The notes under the pieces: generated by a model | Databases searched by the model: none | Told to the model about the DNA's origin: nothing | The model's input: only the letters and a program-made list of their open reading frames with translations | Assembly (NCBI GenBank): GCA_902528515.1 | Contig: CABZTD010000019.1 | Coordinates: 1-35,500 of the forward strand | Direction of reading: 5' to 3' | DNA: 35,500 bases | Source: K189A clade bacterium | GTDB lineage: Bacteria > Pseudomonadota > Gammaproteobacteria > Pseudomonadales > Azotimanducaceae | Shown here: in pieces, positions 24,729 through 32,467 of the stretch | Position numbering within the stretch: the stretch's first letter is position 1 | Layout of the letters: every line of letters begins with the position of its first letter | Position numbers and translations under genes: made by a program

Positions 24729-25067
24729 TCAATCAGTCTGACTTGGCACCTCTACAACGAGCCCGTCCAGTTCCTGGGTCAACTGAATCTGACAGGCTAA
24801 TCGGCTGAGCTCGTTAACACCTAGCGCGTAGCTTAACAGCTCGCGTTCATCACCGCTGGCGCCCTTGACCCTTTCCTGCCACTGCGGATCGACCCATACA
24901 TGGCAAGTACAGCAAGTACAGCCACCGCCGCATTGCCCGATGATGCCGCGCACGCCGTTATCGACGGCCACGTCCATTAGATGATCGCCAACAATTCCCT
25001 CGTAGGACTCCCGCATGCCGTCAGGCTGAACAAAGGTAACGCTGATATTTTTCGTCTCTTTTTCCAT
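24729..25067 (-). CDS. [2Fe-2S] ferredoxin, adrenodoxin/putidaredoxin type
   Basis: Starting at ATG 25067 the protein has 112 residues; an upstream in-frame start at 25172 would run into the divergent coaE gene and is less likely. Four cysteine ligands fit the vertebrate-type pattern C-x5-C-x2-C-x36-C: Cys46, Cys52, Cys55 and Cys92. The CTCCTCHVWVD and ELSRLACQIQL segments are typical. Such ferredoxins carry electrons from a reductase to cytochrome P450s, ring hydroxylases or Fe-S assembly enzymes. No P450 or reductase is in the window, so the partner is unknown. Two extra cysteines (Cys50 and Cys53) lie inside the cluster loop. Confidence 0.9.
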   Translation of the reverse strand: MEKETKNISVTFVQPDGMRESYEGIVGDHLMDVAVDNGVRGIIGQCGGGCTCCTCHVWVDPQWQERVKGASGDERELLSYALGVNELSRLACQIQLTQELDGLVVEVPSQTD

Positions 25068-25146
25068 CTGTTGATCATACCCGCGGTCGAATTCCCAAGA
25101 CCAGCCAGATAGAATCGGGAACCACTCGAGATAAGGAATTTCTGTC

Positions 25147-25743
25147 TTGATTATCGGTCTCACAGGCGGCATCGCCTCTGGAAAATCTACCGTTGCCCAA
25201 GCATTGGGCGATCGCGGTGCCTACATTATCGACGCGGACAAACTCGGTCATACCGCCTACCTGGCCGGCTCTGGGGCTTTCGACCAGGTTGTTGCTGCTT
25301 TCGGCACCGATATCGTCGCTGACGACGGCGAGATCGATCGCCGCAAACTTGGCGGCAAGGTGTTCGGCAACGAGGCTGCGTTGAGACAGCTCACGGATAT
25401 TGTCTGGCCGTCTATACGCGCCATGGCAGAAAAAGATATTGCCGATGCTCAACGCTCAGCGCCCGAGCGTATCGTCGTATTGGAGGCTGCGGTACTGATT
25501 GAAGCAGACTGGCTCGATTTGGCAGATCAAATTTGGGTAACAGTGGTGAAACCAGCCGTTGCCATTGAGAGAGCTTGTGCTCGGGATAACCTGAGTGAGG
25601 ATGCCGTGCGAACAAGACTAGATGCCCAGCTGAGCAATGATGAGCGAAGGAGCTACGCTGATCATGTGATCGATAATTCTTCAGACGAAGCCCACTTATT
25701 AGCCCAGGTTGAGTCACTGTGGGCGCACGTTTCTTCAGCTTGA
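25147..25743 (+). CDS. coaE: Dephospho-CoA kinase
   Basis: CoaE phosphorylates the ribose 3'-OH of dephospho-CoA, the last step of CoA synthesis. The 198-residue protein begins at a TTG with AAGGA upstream. The P-loop GGIASGKST is at 7-15, followed by IIDADKLGH (substrate site, canonical D.D), FG.DI...DG.IDR..L, and WPSIRAM. Family length is about 200, so it is complete. In many gammaproteobacteria coaE lies with pilD and yacG in the type IV pilus locus; here it is instead followed by a PHP gene at 43 bases and is divergent from a ferredoxin gene. A second coaE elsewhere in the genome is therefore possible. Confidence 0.88.
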   Translation: MIIGLTGGIASGKSTVAQALGDRGAYIIDADKLGHTAYLAGSGAFDQVVAAFGTDIVADDGEIDRRKLGGKVFGNEAALRQLTDIVWPSIRAMAEKDIADAQRSAPERIVVLEAAVLIEADWLDLADQIWVTVVKPAVAIERACARDNLSEDAVRTRLDAQLSNDERRSYADHVIDNSSDEAHLLAQVESLWAHVSSA

Positions 25744-25786
25744 CTATGCCAAACTTCACCACCCCAAAGTGATCAGGGAGCAATCG

Positions 25787-26425
25787 ATGATTCTGGATTT
25801 ACATGCGCACTCCATAAAGTCCGACGATGGTCGCGCGAAAGTACAAAACTACTGCCAGTGGATAAGCGCCAAGAACATACCCATTGACGGCTTCGTGCTG
25901 ACGGAGCATCGACAGTTTGACGATGAATCCGATTATTCAGAATTGGGCGCGAAATTTGGCCTGACCATCCTTAAGGGCGCTGAAGTAGAAACCGAGTACG
26001 GTCACGTTTTGGTCTTTGGCGTCACGCCTGCCCTTCAGGAAGCCTTTGATTTCACCAACATTCACCTTAACCTTACAGACGTTATTTCAGCCTGCAACGC
26101 TCACGACGCCATAGCAGTACCCTGTCATCCCGGGCGCAAGCGAGTGGGCATGTCCGCCCATTTAGAGGAGTTCGGCGTACCTGAGGGTGTGGAAATTGTA
26201 GAGGTCTACAACGGGGGCAGCAGGGACAATGAAGATCAGGTCTCCATTGACATGGCCGATCGACTTGGCTACCTCGGCATTGGCGGCAGCGACGCGCATA
26301 TTGTGAGCCACATAGGCCGGTGTGGAACCCGATTCGACCGACCCGTCGTCAACGAACAGGAGCTGGTGACCGCCTTGCGACAAGGCTCATTTGAAGCAGT
26401 CAAGATTCAGGTCAGTAACTCTTAG
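25787..26425 (+). CDS. PHP domain metal-dependent hydrolase
   Basis: The ATG at 25787 follows GGGAG by about six bases and begins MILDLHAHSIKSDDG, placing the first PHP metal motif (His6, His8) at the N-terminus; an earlier start at 25709 would overlap coaE. Other PHP metal motifs are LTEHRQFD, GAEVETEYGHVLVFG, AVPCHPGR and GGSDAH. The 212-residue protein is a stand-alone PHP domain, a fold found in phosphoesterases such as histidinol phosphatase, nucleotide 5'-phosphatases, and polymerase proofreading domains. The substrate cannot be inferred. It is likely cotranscribed with coaE and followed by a hairpin at 26461. Confidence 0.88.
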   Translation: MILDLHAHSIKSDDGRAKVQNYCQWISAKNIPIDGFVLTEHRQFDDESDYSELGAKFGLTILKGAEVETEYGHVLVFGVTPALQEAFDFTNIHLNLTDVISACNAHDAIAVPCHPGRKRVGMSAHLEEFGVPEGVEIVEVYNGGSRDNEDQVSIDMADRLGYLGIGGSDAHIVSHIGRCGTRFDRPVVNEQELVTALRQGSFEAVKIQVSNS

Positions 26426-26460
26426 TTTCAAATCGCAGTTAATTGACTTGGGTATCGGGC

Positions 26461-26485
26461 AAGGCCCGCTAGTGGGCGGGGCCTT
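26461..26485 (+). terminator. Hairpin downstream of the PHP gene
   Basis: AAGGCCCGC and GGGCGGGGCCTT, separated by TAGT, form a GC-rich stem with one bulged base. The following bases ATTTG are weakly T-rich rather than a full U-tract. It lies 35 bases after the PHP stop codon at 26425 and before the convergent DUF35 gene, as expected for a terminator of the coaE-PHP transcript. On the other strand no T-run follows it. Confidence 0.55.
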
Positions 26486-26517
26486 ATTTGAAAACCACTC
26501 TATTTTTATTGGGAATG

Positions 26518-26952
26518 CTATGCAGGCCTGACTAGGGGTATGCATAGCTCGTCATGCTCCTCCCAAGCCAGCTCCACACACTGTCCTACGTGGACATCGG
26601 TCAGCGGATCATCAATGCCGGTAACGTTCGTGAGGAATCTGGGACCCTCATCTAAATCCACATAGGCCACGGCATAGGGAACCTTGGTGCGAAAAAAGGG
26701 GTGATAGCTCAGGCGCACCACGCTAAACGAATAAATCGTCCCCTTACCTGCCGATACTTTCCACCGCAGATCTCCATCAACACAGCCGGTGCAGTGTGCA
26801 CGCGGATACCACATGATAGTGCCGCAGTTTGCGCACTGCTGGTAACGAAACTCTTTGTTCGCCGTCGCCTGCCAAAATTCACCAGTATCCAACTCGTTGA
26901 GTTTGGGCAATGGTCGCGATGGTGCTTTCTTTTCCGCGTTGCTAACACTCAT
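26518..26952 (-). CDS. Zn-ribbon OB-fold protein (DUF35), partner of the adjacent thiolase-like protein
   Basis: The 144-residue protein has a rubredoxin-like zinc ribbon with Cys40, Cys43, Cys54 and Cys57, followed by an OB-fold (KGTIYSFSVVRLSYHPFF and PYAVAYVDLDEGPRFLTNVT). DUF35 proteins bind acyl-CoA and form complexes with thiolase-fold partners; the ChsH2 DUF35 domain with aldolase Ltp2 in actinobacterial steroid degradation is the best-known example. The gene is encoded two bases after the stop of the thiolase-like gene, which strongly suggests a stoichiometric complex. The N-terminal ~25 residues are a polar leader, as usual. Confidence 0.9.
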   Translation of the reverse strand: MSVSNAEKKAPSRPLPKLNELDTGEFWQATANKEFRYQQCANCGTIMWYPRAHCTGCVDGDLRWKVSAGKGTIYSFSVVRLSYHPFFRTKVPYAVAYVDLDEGPRFLTNVTGIDDPLTDVHVGQCVELAWEEHDELCIPLVRPA

Positions 26953-26954
26953 TG

Positions 26955-28148
26955 TTAATCCCTCCCCAATATTACTGAAGCTGCAGAATGTCGTGCTCCC
27001 AGCATGCCGCCATTGCCGTGAGCGATGGCCAAACGGGCATCCGCCACCTGCGAGGTAGATTCGCCTCGTAGCTGTCGAGTGGCCTCCAACAACAAGAAAA
27101 TACCTCGCATACCGGGATGATTTGACGACAGCCCACCACCGTCGGTGTTCAAGGCTGGTCCGTCATTGGGTCGATCAAAACGCAGTCGACCACCTTCAAC
27201 CCAAGCCCCGCCTTCGCCCTTGGCACAGAAACCAAGGTCTTCAAGCAAGGCCAGAACGGTGATGCTGAACGAGTCGTAAATCATCGCGATATCCATCTCA
27301 GCTGGACTAACACCAGCCTCAGCAAAGGCGATAGGCGCGGATTGCGCCCCTGCAGATGTGGTGATGTCGGCACCGTTTTTGGGATATTTCGTCGCCTCCC
27401 CCGTGCCCAGTATCCACACAGGTGACTTTTTGCAGTCTGCGGCAACATCTGCGCTCGCGATCACTACTGCCCCACCACCATCGGACACCATGCAGCATTC
27501 GAGCAAATGTAGGGGATCGGCGATCATCCGTGAATTGACCACATCTTCGATCGTGGTCTCCTGGATGTCCACGAAATCTAGATCTGTCATGGCCTGAACT
27601 GCTTCCGGATTGCGCATGGCGTGAAACCGCGTAGCGGTTGAGATCTCTGCTAGCTGTTCACTCGTAGTGCCGTACTGGTACATATGCCGTTGAGCAACCA
27701 TAGCGTAGTTAGCAATAAGCGTCTGACCCGCAAAGGTTTCCATGTTGTCGCCAGGGCTGATTCCGCCGCCTCGGCCACCAGCGCCAATGGCCATGGCATT
27801 GCTGTGGGCTGTTGAGCCGTAGGTAAGCAACGCCACCTTTGCCTTACCTTCTCGGATCGCTCGAAGCGCGTGGGCTGCATGGAACTCGTAGGAACTACCG
27901 CCCACCCCAGTGGTATCCATTACCGTTGGCTTGATGCCAAAATACTCGGAAATCATCAGGCCGCTCATGGTCCCGCCTTCACCGGCGTCGTATATGGCAT
28001 CTACATCTGACCAGGTCAGGCCCGCGTCAGCCAGTGCCTTGGCGGCGCTCGCCGCCTTGATCTGTAGGGCATTTACCCTGCCCTCCACGTCTCTCGACGG
28101 ATATTCATGAATGCCAACAATGGCGGCATCCCGGCTTTGGCCAGCCAT
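26955..28148 (-). CDS. Thiolase-like protein lacking catalytic cysteines (Ltp2/SCP-x-like, possible acyl-CoA aldolase)
   Basis: The 397-residue protein has the thiolase fold sequence pattern (DAIYDAGEG, GVGGSSYEFHAAHALRAIREG, AYDSFSIT-like YDSFSITVLALLEDLG, GGGLSSNHPGMRG). The nucleophile cysteine, expected near residue 85, is Ser in GVGGSSYEF (81-89), and the second cysteine loop is AHGNGGMLG (from 376) instead of a Cys-Gly-Gly motif. His344 of the SNHPG motif is kept. Proteins of this kind, such as Ltp2, catalyse retro-aldol cleavage of beta-hydroxyacyl-CoA rather than thiolysis, and need a DUF35 partner, which is encoded two bases downstream. Sequence supports the missing cysteines; the aldolase role is inference. 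Confidence 0.88.
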   Translation of the reverse strand: MAGQSRDAAIVGIHEYPSRDVEGRVNALQIKAASAAKALADAGLTWSDVDAIYDAGEGGTMSGLMISEYFGIKPTVMDTTGVGGSSYEFHAAHALRAIREGKAKVALLTYGSTAHSNAMAIGAGGRGGGISPGDNMETFAGQTLIANYAMVAQRHMYQYGTTSEQLAEISTATRFHAMRNPEAVQAMTDLDFVDIQETTIEDVVNSRMIADPLHLLECCMVSDGGGAVVIASADVAADCKKSPVWILGTGEATKYPKNGADITTSAGAQSAPIAFAEAGVSPAEMDIAMIYDSFSITVLALLEDLGFCAKGEGGAWVEGGRLRFDRPNDGPALNTDGGGLSSNHPGMRGIFLLLEATRQLRGESTSQVADARLAIAHGNGGMLGARHSAASVILGRD

Positions 28149-28221
28149 ACTCTCCCCCTTAGATTGTGAAACCAGATTTACTTGCCGAATCCCCGGGCGC
28201 TGATTACACCCCCGGCTCTGA

Positions 28222-29181
28222 CTAGATCAAAGCGCCAAGATGATTCAGCGCGTTGATCTTTTCAATCATGCTTTTTTCGTAGGCTTCCTCTGGCGCCTCT
28301 CGAATCAAGTGGTCTAAGTCCCGTGCGTCTTGCCCAACAAGTACCCGCCACTGCTTATTGCGCACAGCGTCGAGTATCACTTTGGCCGCAGCAGCCGCTG
28401 TCGTTGGCGCCTGGGTGCGGAAGGCTTCCGCTCGGTCTGCGAGCATTTGACGAATATGGTCATCTGGCACGTTGCCCACTGGCAGGCCAGCGGAAAGCAT
28501 GCGTCGACGTACTACAGCCACCTCCTCATCCGGCAACTCCATACCCCACGGTCTGCCAAGTACCTTAGAGGAATTCTCCACGATCGACGTGCCAATATGC
28601 CCGGGCATGACGACGCTGCAGTGTACATGAGGTGCGTGGAGTCGAAGATCGGTAATAAGCGCTTCGGTAAAACCCTTAACCGCGAACTTTGCTGCCGCAT
28701 AAGCTGTATGCGCCTGGGTTGTACCCAGGCTCGCCCAGAATCCATTGACAGAACTGTTGTTGACGATATGGCCTTCATCACTGGCGACCAGAGCGTCCAT
28801 AAAGGCCCGACATCCTAAGTACACACCTTCCCAACAAACCGCATAGGTGCGCTCCCATTCGTCACGGTCACACTCGACAAAGGATCCGCCACCTCCGATC
28901 CCCGCGTTGTTAAATAATAGATTGATATGCTTGGTATGATGACGCGCCAATGCCTCGTCGCGAAAGGCGAGCATTTGCGTCTCGCTGCTCACATCACACA
29001 AATGGTCCGTCAGACGTTGTTCGCCGGCAGCAGCGAGGCGCCGCGTTTCATCCATATTCTCTTGCGAGACATCACACATGGCAACATGTGCGCCCGCTGC
29101 GATAAGCTGACAAACAAGTTCTCGCCCCATGCCGGTGCCCCCTCCGGTAACCACAGCAACTTTGTTCTCAAAGCTCTCCAT
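28222..29181 (-). CDS. SDR family NAD(P)-dependent oxidoreductase
   Basis: I place the start at ATG 29181 because GAGGAGG lies a few bases before it; a start at 29202 would add a 7-residue stretch. The 319-residue protein has TGGGTGMG (12-19), LFNNAGIGGGGSF, Ser in NNSSVNG, and Tyr/Lys in TAYAAAKFAVKG. The C-terminal ~80 residues (RMLSAGLPVGNVPDDHIRQM and later) are an extension beyond the core SDR fold, containing AAAKVILDAV and VLVGQDARDLDHLIR. This longer architecture recurs among SDRs of fatty acid or steroid catabolism loci. It is on the same strand as the thiolase-like and DUF35 genes and may act on their hydroxyacyl-CoA substrate or product. Confidence 0.92.
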   Translation of the reverse strand: MESFENKVAVVTGGGTGMGRELVCQLIAAGAHVAMCDVSQENMDETRRLAAAGEQRLTDHLCDVSSETQMLAFRDEALARHHTKHINLLFNNAGIGGGGSFVECDRDEWERTYAVCWEGVYLGCRAFMDALVASDEGHIVNNSSVNGFWASLGTTQAHTAYAAAKFAVKGFTEALITDLRLHAPHVHCSVVMPGHIGTSIVENSSKVLGRPWGMELPDEEVAVVRRRMLSAGLPVGNVPDDHIRQMLADRAEAFRTQAPTTAAAAAKVILDAVRNKQWRVLVGQDARDLDHLIREAPEEAYEKSMIEKINALNHLGALI

Positions 29182-29262
29182 TGAACCTCCTCTCTCGAGC
29201 AAACGTTCTTATTCAGCTACCGACCTTGCTTTGATAGATCGATAACACGCATTTTCACCAAC

Positions 29263-31929
29263 CTACCGCCTGGATGCGTGCAATTTTTCTTGGTCGATTA
29301 ACCCCTGCCGGTACAGATTGGCCAGCGCGGCTTTCACAATGGCGGCAGCGTCTACCTCGAAGTGCGCGCGCAGCGCAGGGCGAGATTCGGACAAACCAAA
29401 ACCGTCGGTGCCCAGCACCTCGTAACCCTCTGGCATCCAAGCGGCAATACCCTGAGCCAAGCTAGTCATGTAGTCGGTCACCGCAATCACTGCACCTGTA
29501 GCGTCATCAAACATTTGCGACAGTTTGCTGGTTCGAGCAGGCGCCTCTGGGTTCTGCCGGTTAGCTGCGGCGACTGCGAGGGCGTCCCTCTGCAGCTCCA
29601 CAAAACTTGTTATGCTCCAAATATCCACGGAATAGCCGAGCAGCTGCAGCTCGGCTTTGGCAAGAATAGCTTGCTGCAGCATGCTGCCGCTCCCCAACAA
29701 ATGAATATCGGCCTTCGAGCTAGCGGCGTCGAAGCAATAGCCCCCATCCAGAACACCCTGAACGAGCATATCCTGTTTGGTTCCCCCCTGCTCGATAACG
29801 CGGGCCATATCCGGCATAAGGTAGTTTTCGTTATAAAGGGTCAGATAGTAAAAGATGTCTTCTTGTTCAACATACATACGGCGCATGCCCTCACGCACGA
29901 TAATCGCCAGCTCATAGCCGAAGGCAGGATCGTAACTGAGCATGCTGGGCACCGTACTGGCGAGCACATGGGAGTGACCGTCTTGATGCTGCAAGCCCTC
30001 GCCGTTGAGGGTAGTTCGGCCTGCGGTGCCGCCGAGCAAAAAACCCTTACACATCATATCACCGCAGCCCCAAACCATGTCCCCGACGCGCTGCATTCCG
30101 AACATGGAATAAAAAATATAAAAAGGAATCATCGGCAGGCCATGAACCGCATAGGCACTACCCGCAGCCATAAAGGAAGCCATGGCTCCTACCTCGCAAA
30201 TTCCCTCCTGCAGAATTTGACCGTCGCTGGCCTCGCGGTAAGGCAACAGACTGTCTGCATCCACCGGGCGATACTTCTGCCCGTCATGAGAATAAATGCC
30301 CGCAACTTTGAACAACCCATCCATTCCAAAGGTACGCGCCTCATCGGGGACGATGGGCACGACGTAGCGTCCAAGTTCGGGCATACGCAACATGCTCAAC
30401 AGCAATCTCACCATCACCATGGTGGACGACACCTCGCGCTCACCACTGCCGCCAAGAAACTCCGCGAAGGCCTCCAATGCCGGTACTTCGAGATTTGCAC
30501 AATCTACCCGACGGTTGGGAACCCAACCGCCGTTGGCGGTTCTTCGCGCATGCAAATAGGCCATTTCCGGCGCATCGGCATCAGGGCGGTAAAACTCGGC
30601 ATTCGCCGCCTGCTCCGCGGTGAGAGGAATACACAGTTCCGCGGCGATTTTAATGCGTTCGTCCGCGGACATATTCTTGTACTGATGCGCCGTATTCTTA
30701 CCCTGGGCGCCCATGCTATCGCCTTTTACCGTCTTCACCAGAATCACCGTGGGCTTACCTCGCGCGGCACTGGCCTTGGCAAAGGCGGCATAGATTTTCT
30801 TCTGATCCTGCCCTCCACGTTTGATGGCTCGTACCTCATCGTCAGTTAGGGTATTCATCATTTGTTCGAGCCTTGGATTGCCCTCCACCCAGTGCTCTCG
30901 CTGCACGTCGCCAGGAAGTACCGAATACATTTGATAGTCACCATCCAGACATTCGTCCATACGTTTTTGCAGCACGCCATCGTCATCACGGGCCAGCAAT
31001 GCGTCCCAGCCACTGCCCCAGATCACCTTAAGGACATTCCAATCCGCCCCTCGAAAGGTGCGTTCGAGTTCCTGAATGATCTTGCCGTTGCCACGCACCG
31101 GACCGTCGAGGCGCTGCAAATTACAGTTAACAACCAATATCAGGTTGTCGAGTTTTTCCCTAGATGCGATGTTGATGGTGCCTAAAACCTCGGGCTCATC
31201 CGCCTCACCATCGCCGATAAAGCACCAAACCTTGCCGCTGGCTTTTTCTTTCATGCCGCGGTTTTCTAAGTATTTAGCGAACCGTGCCTGATAAATCGCC
31301 GCCGGGGTTGATAGTCCCATGGATGCGTTTGGCAGCTCCCAAAATTCCGGCATGCTGCGCGGGTGGGGATAGGAAGACAGTCCGCCTCCGTCAGCGAGCT
31401 CTTGGCGGTAATTCTCAAGCTGCTGCCGGGTTAGCCGTCCCTCTAGATAGGCGCGCGCATAAATGCCGGGCGCCGCATGGGGCTGGGGCAAAAACATATC
31501 CGCCGAGCCACGATCGTTGCTCGGTCCAGCGCCCTGGAAAAAATGGTTAAAGCCCACCTCTAGCATGGTGGCGCAAGAGGCATAGGTTGCGATGTGACCA
31601 CCAACGCCTATGCCCTTGTCTTGCGCTCTGAGTACCATGGCGATGGCGTTCCAGCGCAGTACCTTTTCGATTTTCTCTTCGAGTTCGATGTCGCCGGGGT
31701 AAGCGGGTTGATCATCTGGAGGAATCGAATTTCGATACGGCGTATTTAGCGTTGCTTCGTCCAGGGAGATATTAAGGCTAAGCACATGATTTTGCAGGCT
31801 ACGCAAAATCTCTCGGACGCCAGCGGCTCCATACTGCTCAACGATCGCGTCTAGGGATTCCACCCACTCCGCCTTATCTTCACGCAGCATTTTTTGCAGT
31901 TCGATGAGCTGCGGGCTGTCACTCGTCAT
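29263..31929 (-). CDS. aceE: Pyruvate dehydrogenase E1 component, homodimeric type
   Basis: AceE decarboxylates pyruvate with thiamine diphosphate and transfers the acetyl group to lipoyl E2. The 888-residue protein carries the TPP motif GDGEADEP (239-246) to VVNCN (about 266-270), and NLQRLDGPVRGNGKIIQELE, nearly the same as in the E. coli enzyme as I recall it. Other matches are GGHIATYASCATMLEVGFNH, HLHARRT-like LHARRTANGGWVPNRR, and NGEGLQHQDGHSH. The length matches family members of ~885-890. It is alone: the genes after its stop are an SDR and before its start a HIT protein, so aceF and lpd must be elsewhere. No PdhR gene is in the window. Confidence 0.97.
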   Translation of the reverse strand: MTSDSPQLIELQKMLREDKAEWVESLDAIVEQYGAAGVREILRSLQNHVLSLNISLDEATLNTPYRNSIPPDDQPAYPGDIELEEKIEKVLRWNAIAMVLRAQDKGIGVGGHIATYASCATMLEVGFNHFFQGAGPSNDRGSADMFLPQPHAAPGIYARAYLEGRLTRQQLENYRQELADGGGLSSYPHPRSMPEFWELPNASMGLSTPAAIYQARFAKYLENRGMKEKASGKVWCFIGDGEADEPEVLGTINIASREKLDNLILVVNCNLQRLDGPVRGNGKIIQELERTFRGADWNVLKVIWGSGWDALLARDDDGVLQKRMDECLDGDYQMYSVLPGDVQREHWVEGNPRLEQMMNTLTDDEVRAIKRGGQDQKKIYAAFAKASAARGKPTVILVKTVKGDSMGAQGKNTAHQYKNMSADERIKIAAELCIPLTAEQAANAEFYRPDADAPEMAYLHARRTANGGWVPNRRVDCANLEVPALEAFAEFLGGSGEREVSSTMVMVRLLLSMLRMPELGRYVVPIVPDEARTFGMDGLFKVAGIYSHDGQKYRPVDADSLLPYREASDGQILQEGICEVGAMASFMAAGSAYAVHGLPMIPFYIFYSMFGMQRVGDMVWGCGDMMCKGFLLGGTAGRTTLNGEGLQHQDGHSHVLASTVPSMLSYDPAFGYELAIIVREGMRRMYVEQEDIFYYLTLYNENYLMPDMARVIEQGGTKQDMLVQGVLDGGYCFDAASSKADIHLLGSGSMLQQAILAKAELQLLGYSVDIWSITSFVELQRDALAVAAANRQNPEAPARTSKLSQMFDDATGAVIAVTDYMTSLAQGIAAWMPEGYEVLGTDGFGLSESRPALRAHFEVDAAAIVKAALANLYRQGLIDQEKLHASRR

Positions 31930-31969
31930 GATCTGCTCTCACACACCTAAACCTCCCACGACAACGGTC

Positions 31970-32392
31970 TCAGGAATCGAGCGCGGCCTTTATCCGCTGG
32001 GCATGCAGTTCAAGCTCGGCAAAGTCCGCCATACCACCAGCATGCATCTTCAGGTCAACCCCATCTGTGCGCGGCAGAATATGAAAATGCAGGTGAAAAA
32101 CGGTTTGTCCAGCTGCCTTGCCGTTTAGCTGGGCCAACATTATGCCGGGTACGTCAAAAGCCTCTTTTACCGCCGCGCCAACTTTTTGAACCGTCTCCAT
32201 GGTGTGACCCAAAATAATCGGGTCAGCGTTAAAGATGTCTTGAGTGGGATCTTTTGGAATGACCAGTGTATGGCCCTGTACCTGAGGCATTACATCCATG
32301 AAGGCTAGCGAGAAGTCGTCTTCGTAGACCTTAAAGCTCGGTGCCTCACCGCGAAGGATCTTCGCAAAAATATTGTCGTTATCGTAAGTCAT
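31970..32392 (-). CDS. HIT family protein (HinT-like nucleotide hydrolase)
   Basis: The 140-residue protein has the histidine triad HLHFH at 100-104 (His100, His102, His104), preceded by GQTVFHLHFHILP, and a typical N-terminus FAKILRGEAPSFKVYEDD. HIT proteins hydrolyse nucleotide phosphoramidates or related adenylated compounds. It lies 40 bases upstream of the aceE ATG on the same strand and may be cotranscribed. The C-terminal HMHAGGMADFAELELHAQRI segment is longer than in E. coli HinT, as in the Hit branch of proteobacteria. The substrate is not known. Confidence 0.93.
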   Translation of the reverse strand: MTYDNDNIFAKILRGEAPSFKVYEDDFSLAFMDVMPQVQGHTLVIPKDPTQDIFNADPIILGHTMETVQKVGAAVKEAFDVPGIMLAQLNGKAAGQTVFHLHFHILPRTDGVDLKMHAGGMADFAELELHAQRIKAALDS

Positions 32393-32467
32393 AGCTCAGA
32401 CCCTTCACTGTTATCGCGTTCGATTTTTCTGCCCTGAGTTTGCGGCATCAAACGACGCTCCATCAAG

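Noticed and set aside
24729-25172. Extended ferredoxin frame with a 35-residue N-terminal addition
   Set aside because: The extension overlaps the divergent coaE start and is not like ferredoxins; ATG 25067 gives the normal length.
29362-30849. A 495-residue open frame on the + strand opposite aceE
   Set aside because: It lies entirely antisense to a well-supported aceE gene and has no recognisable domain; long antisense frames are common opposite GC-biased coding sequence.
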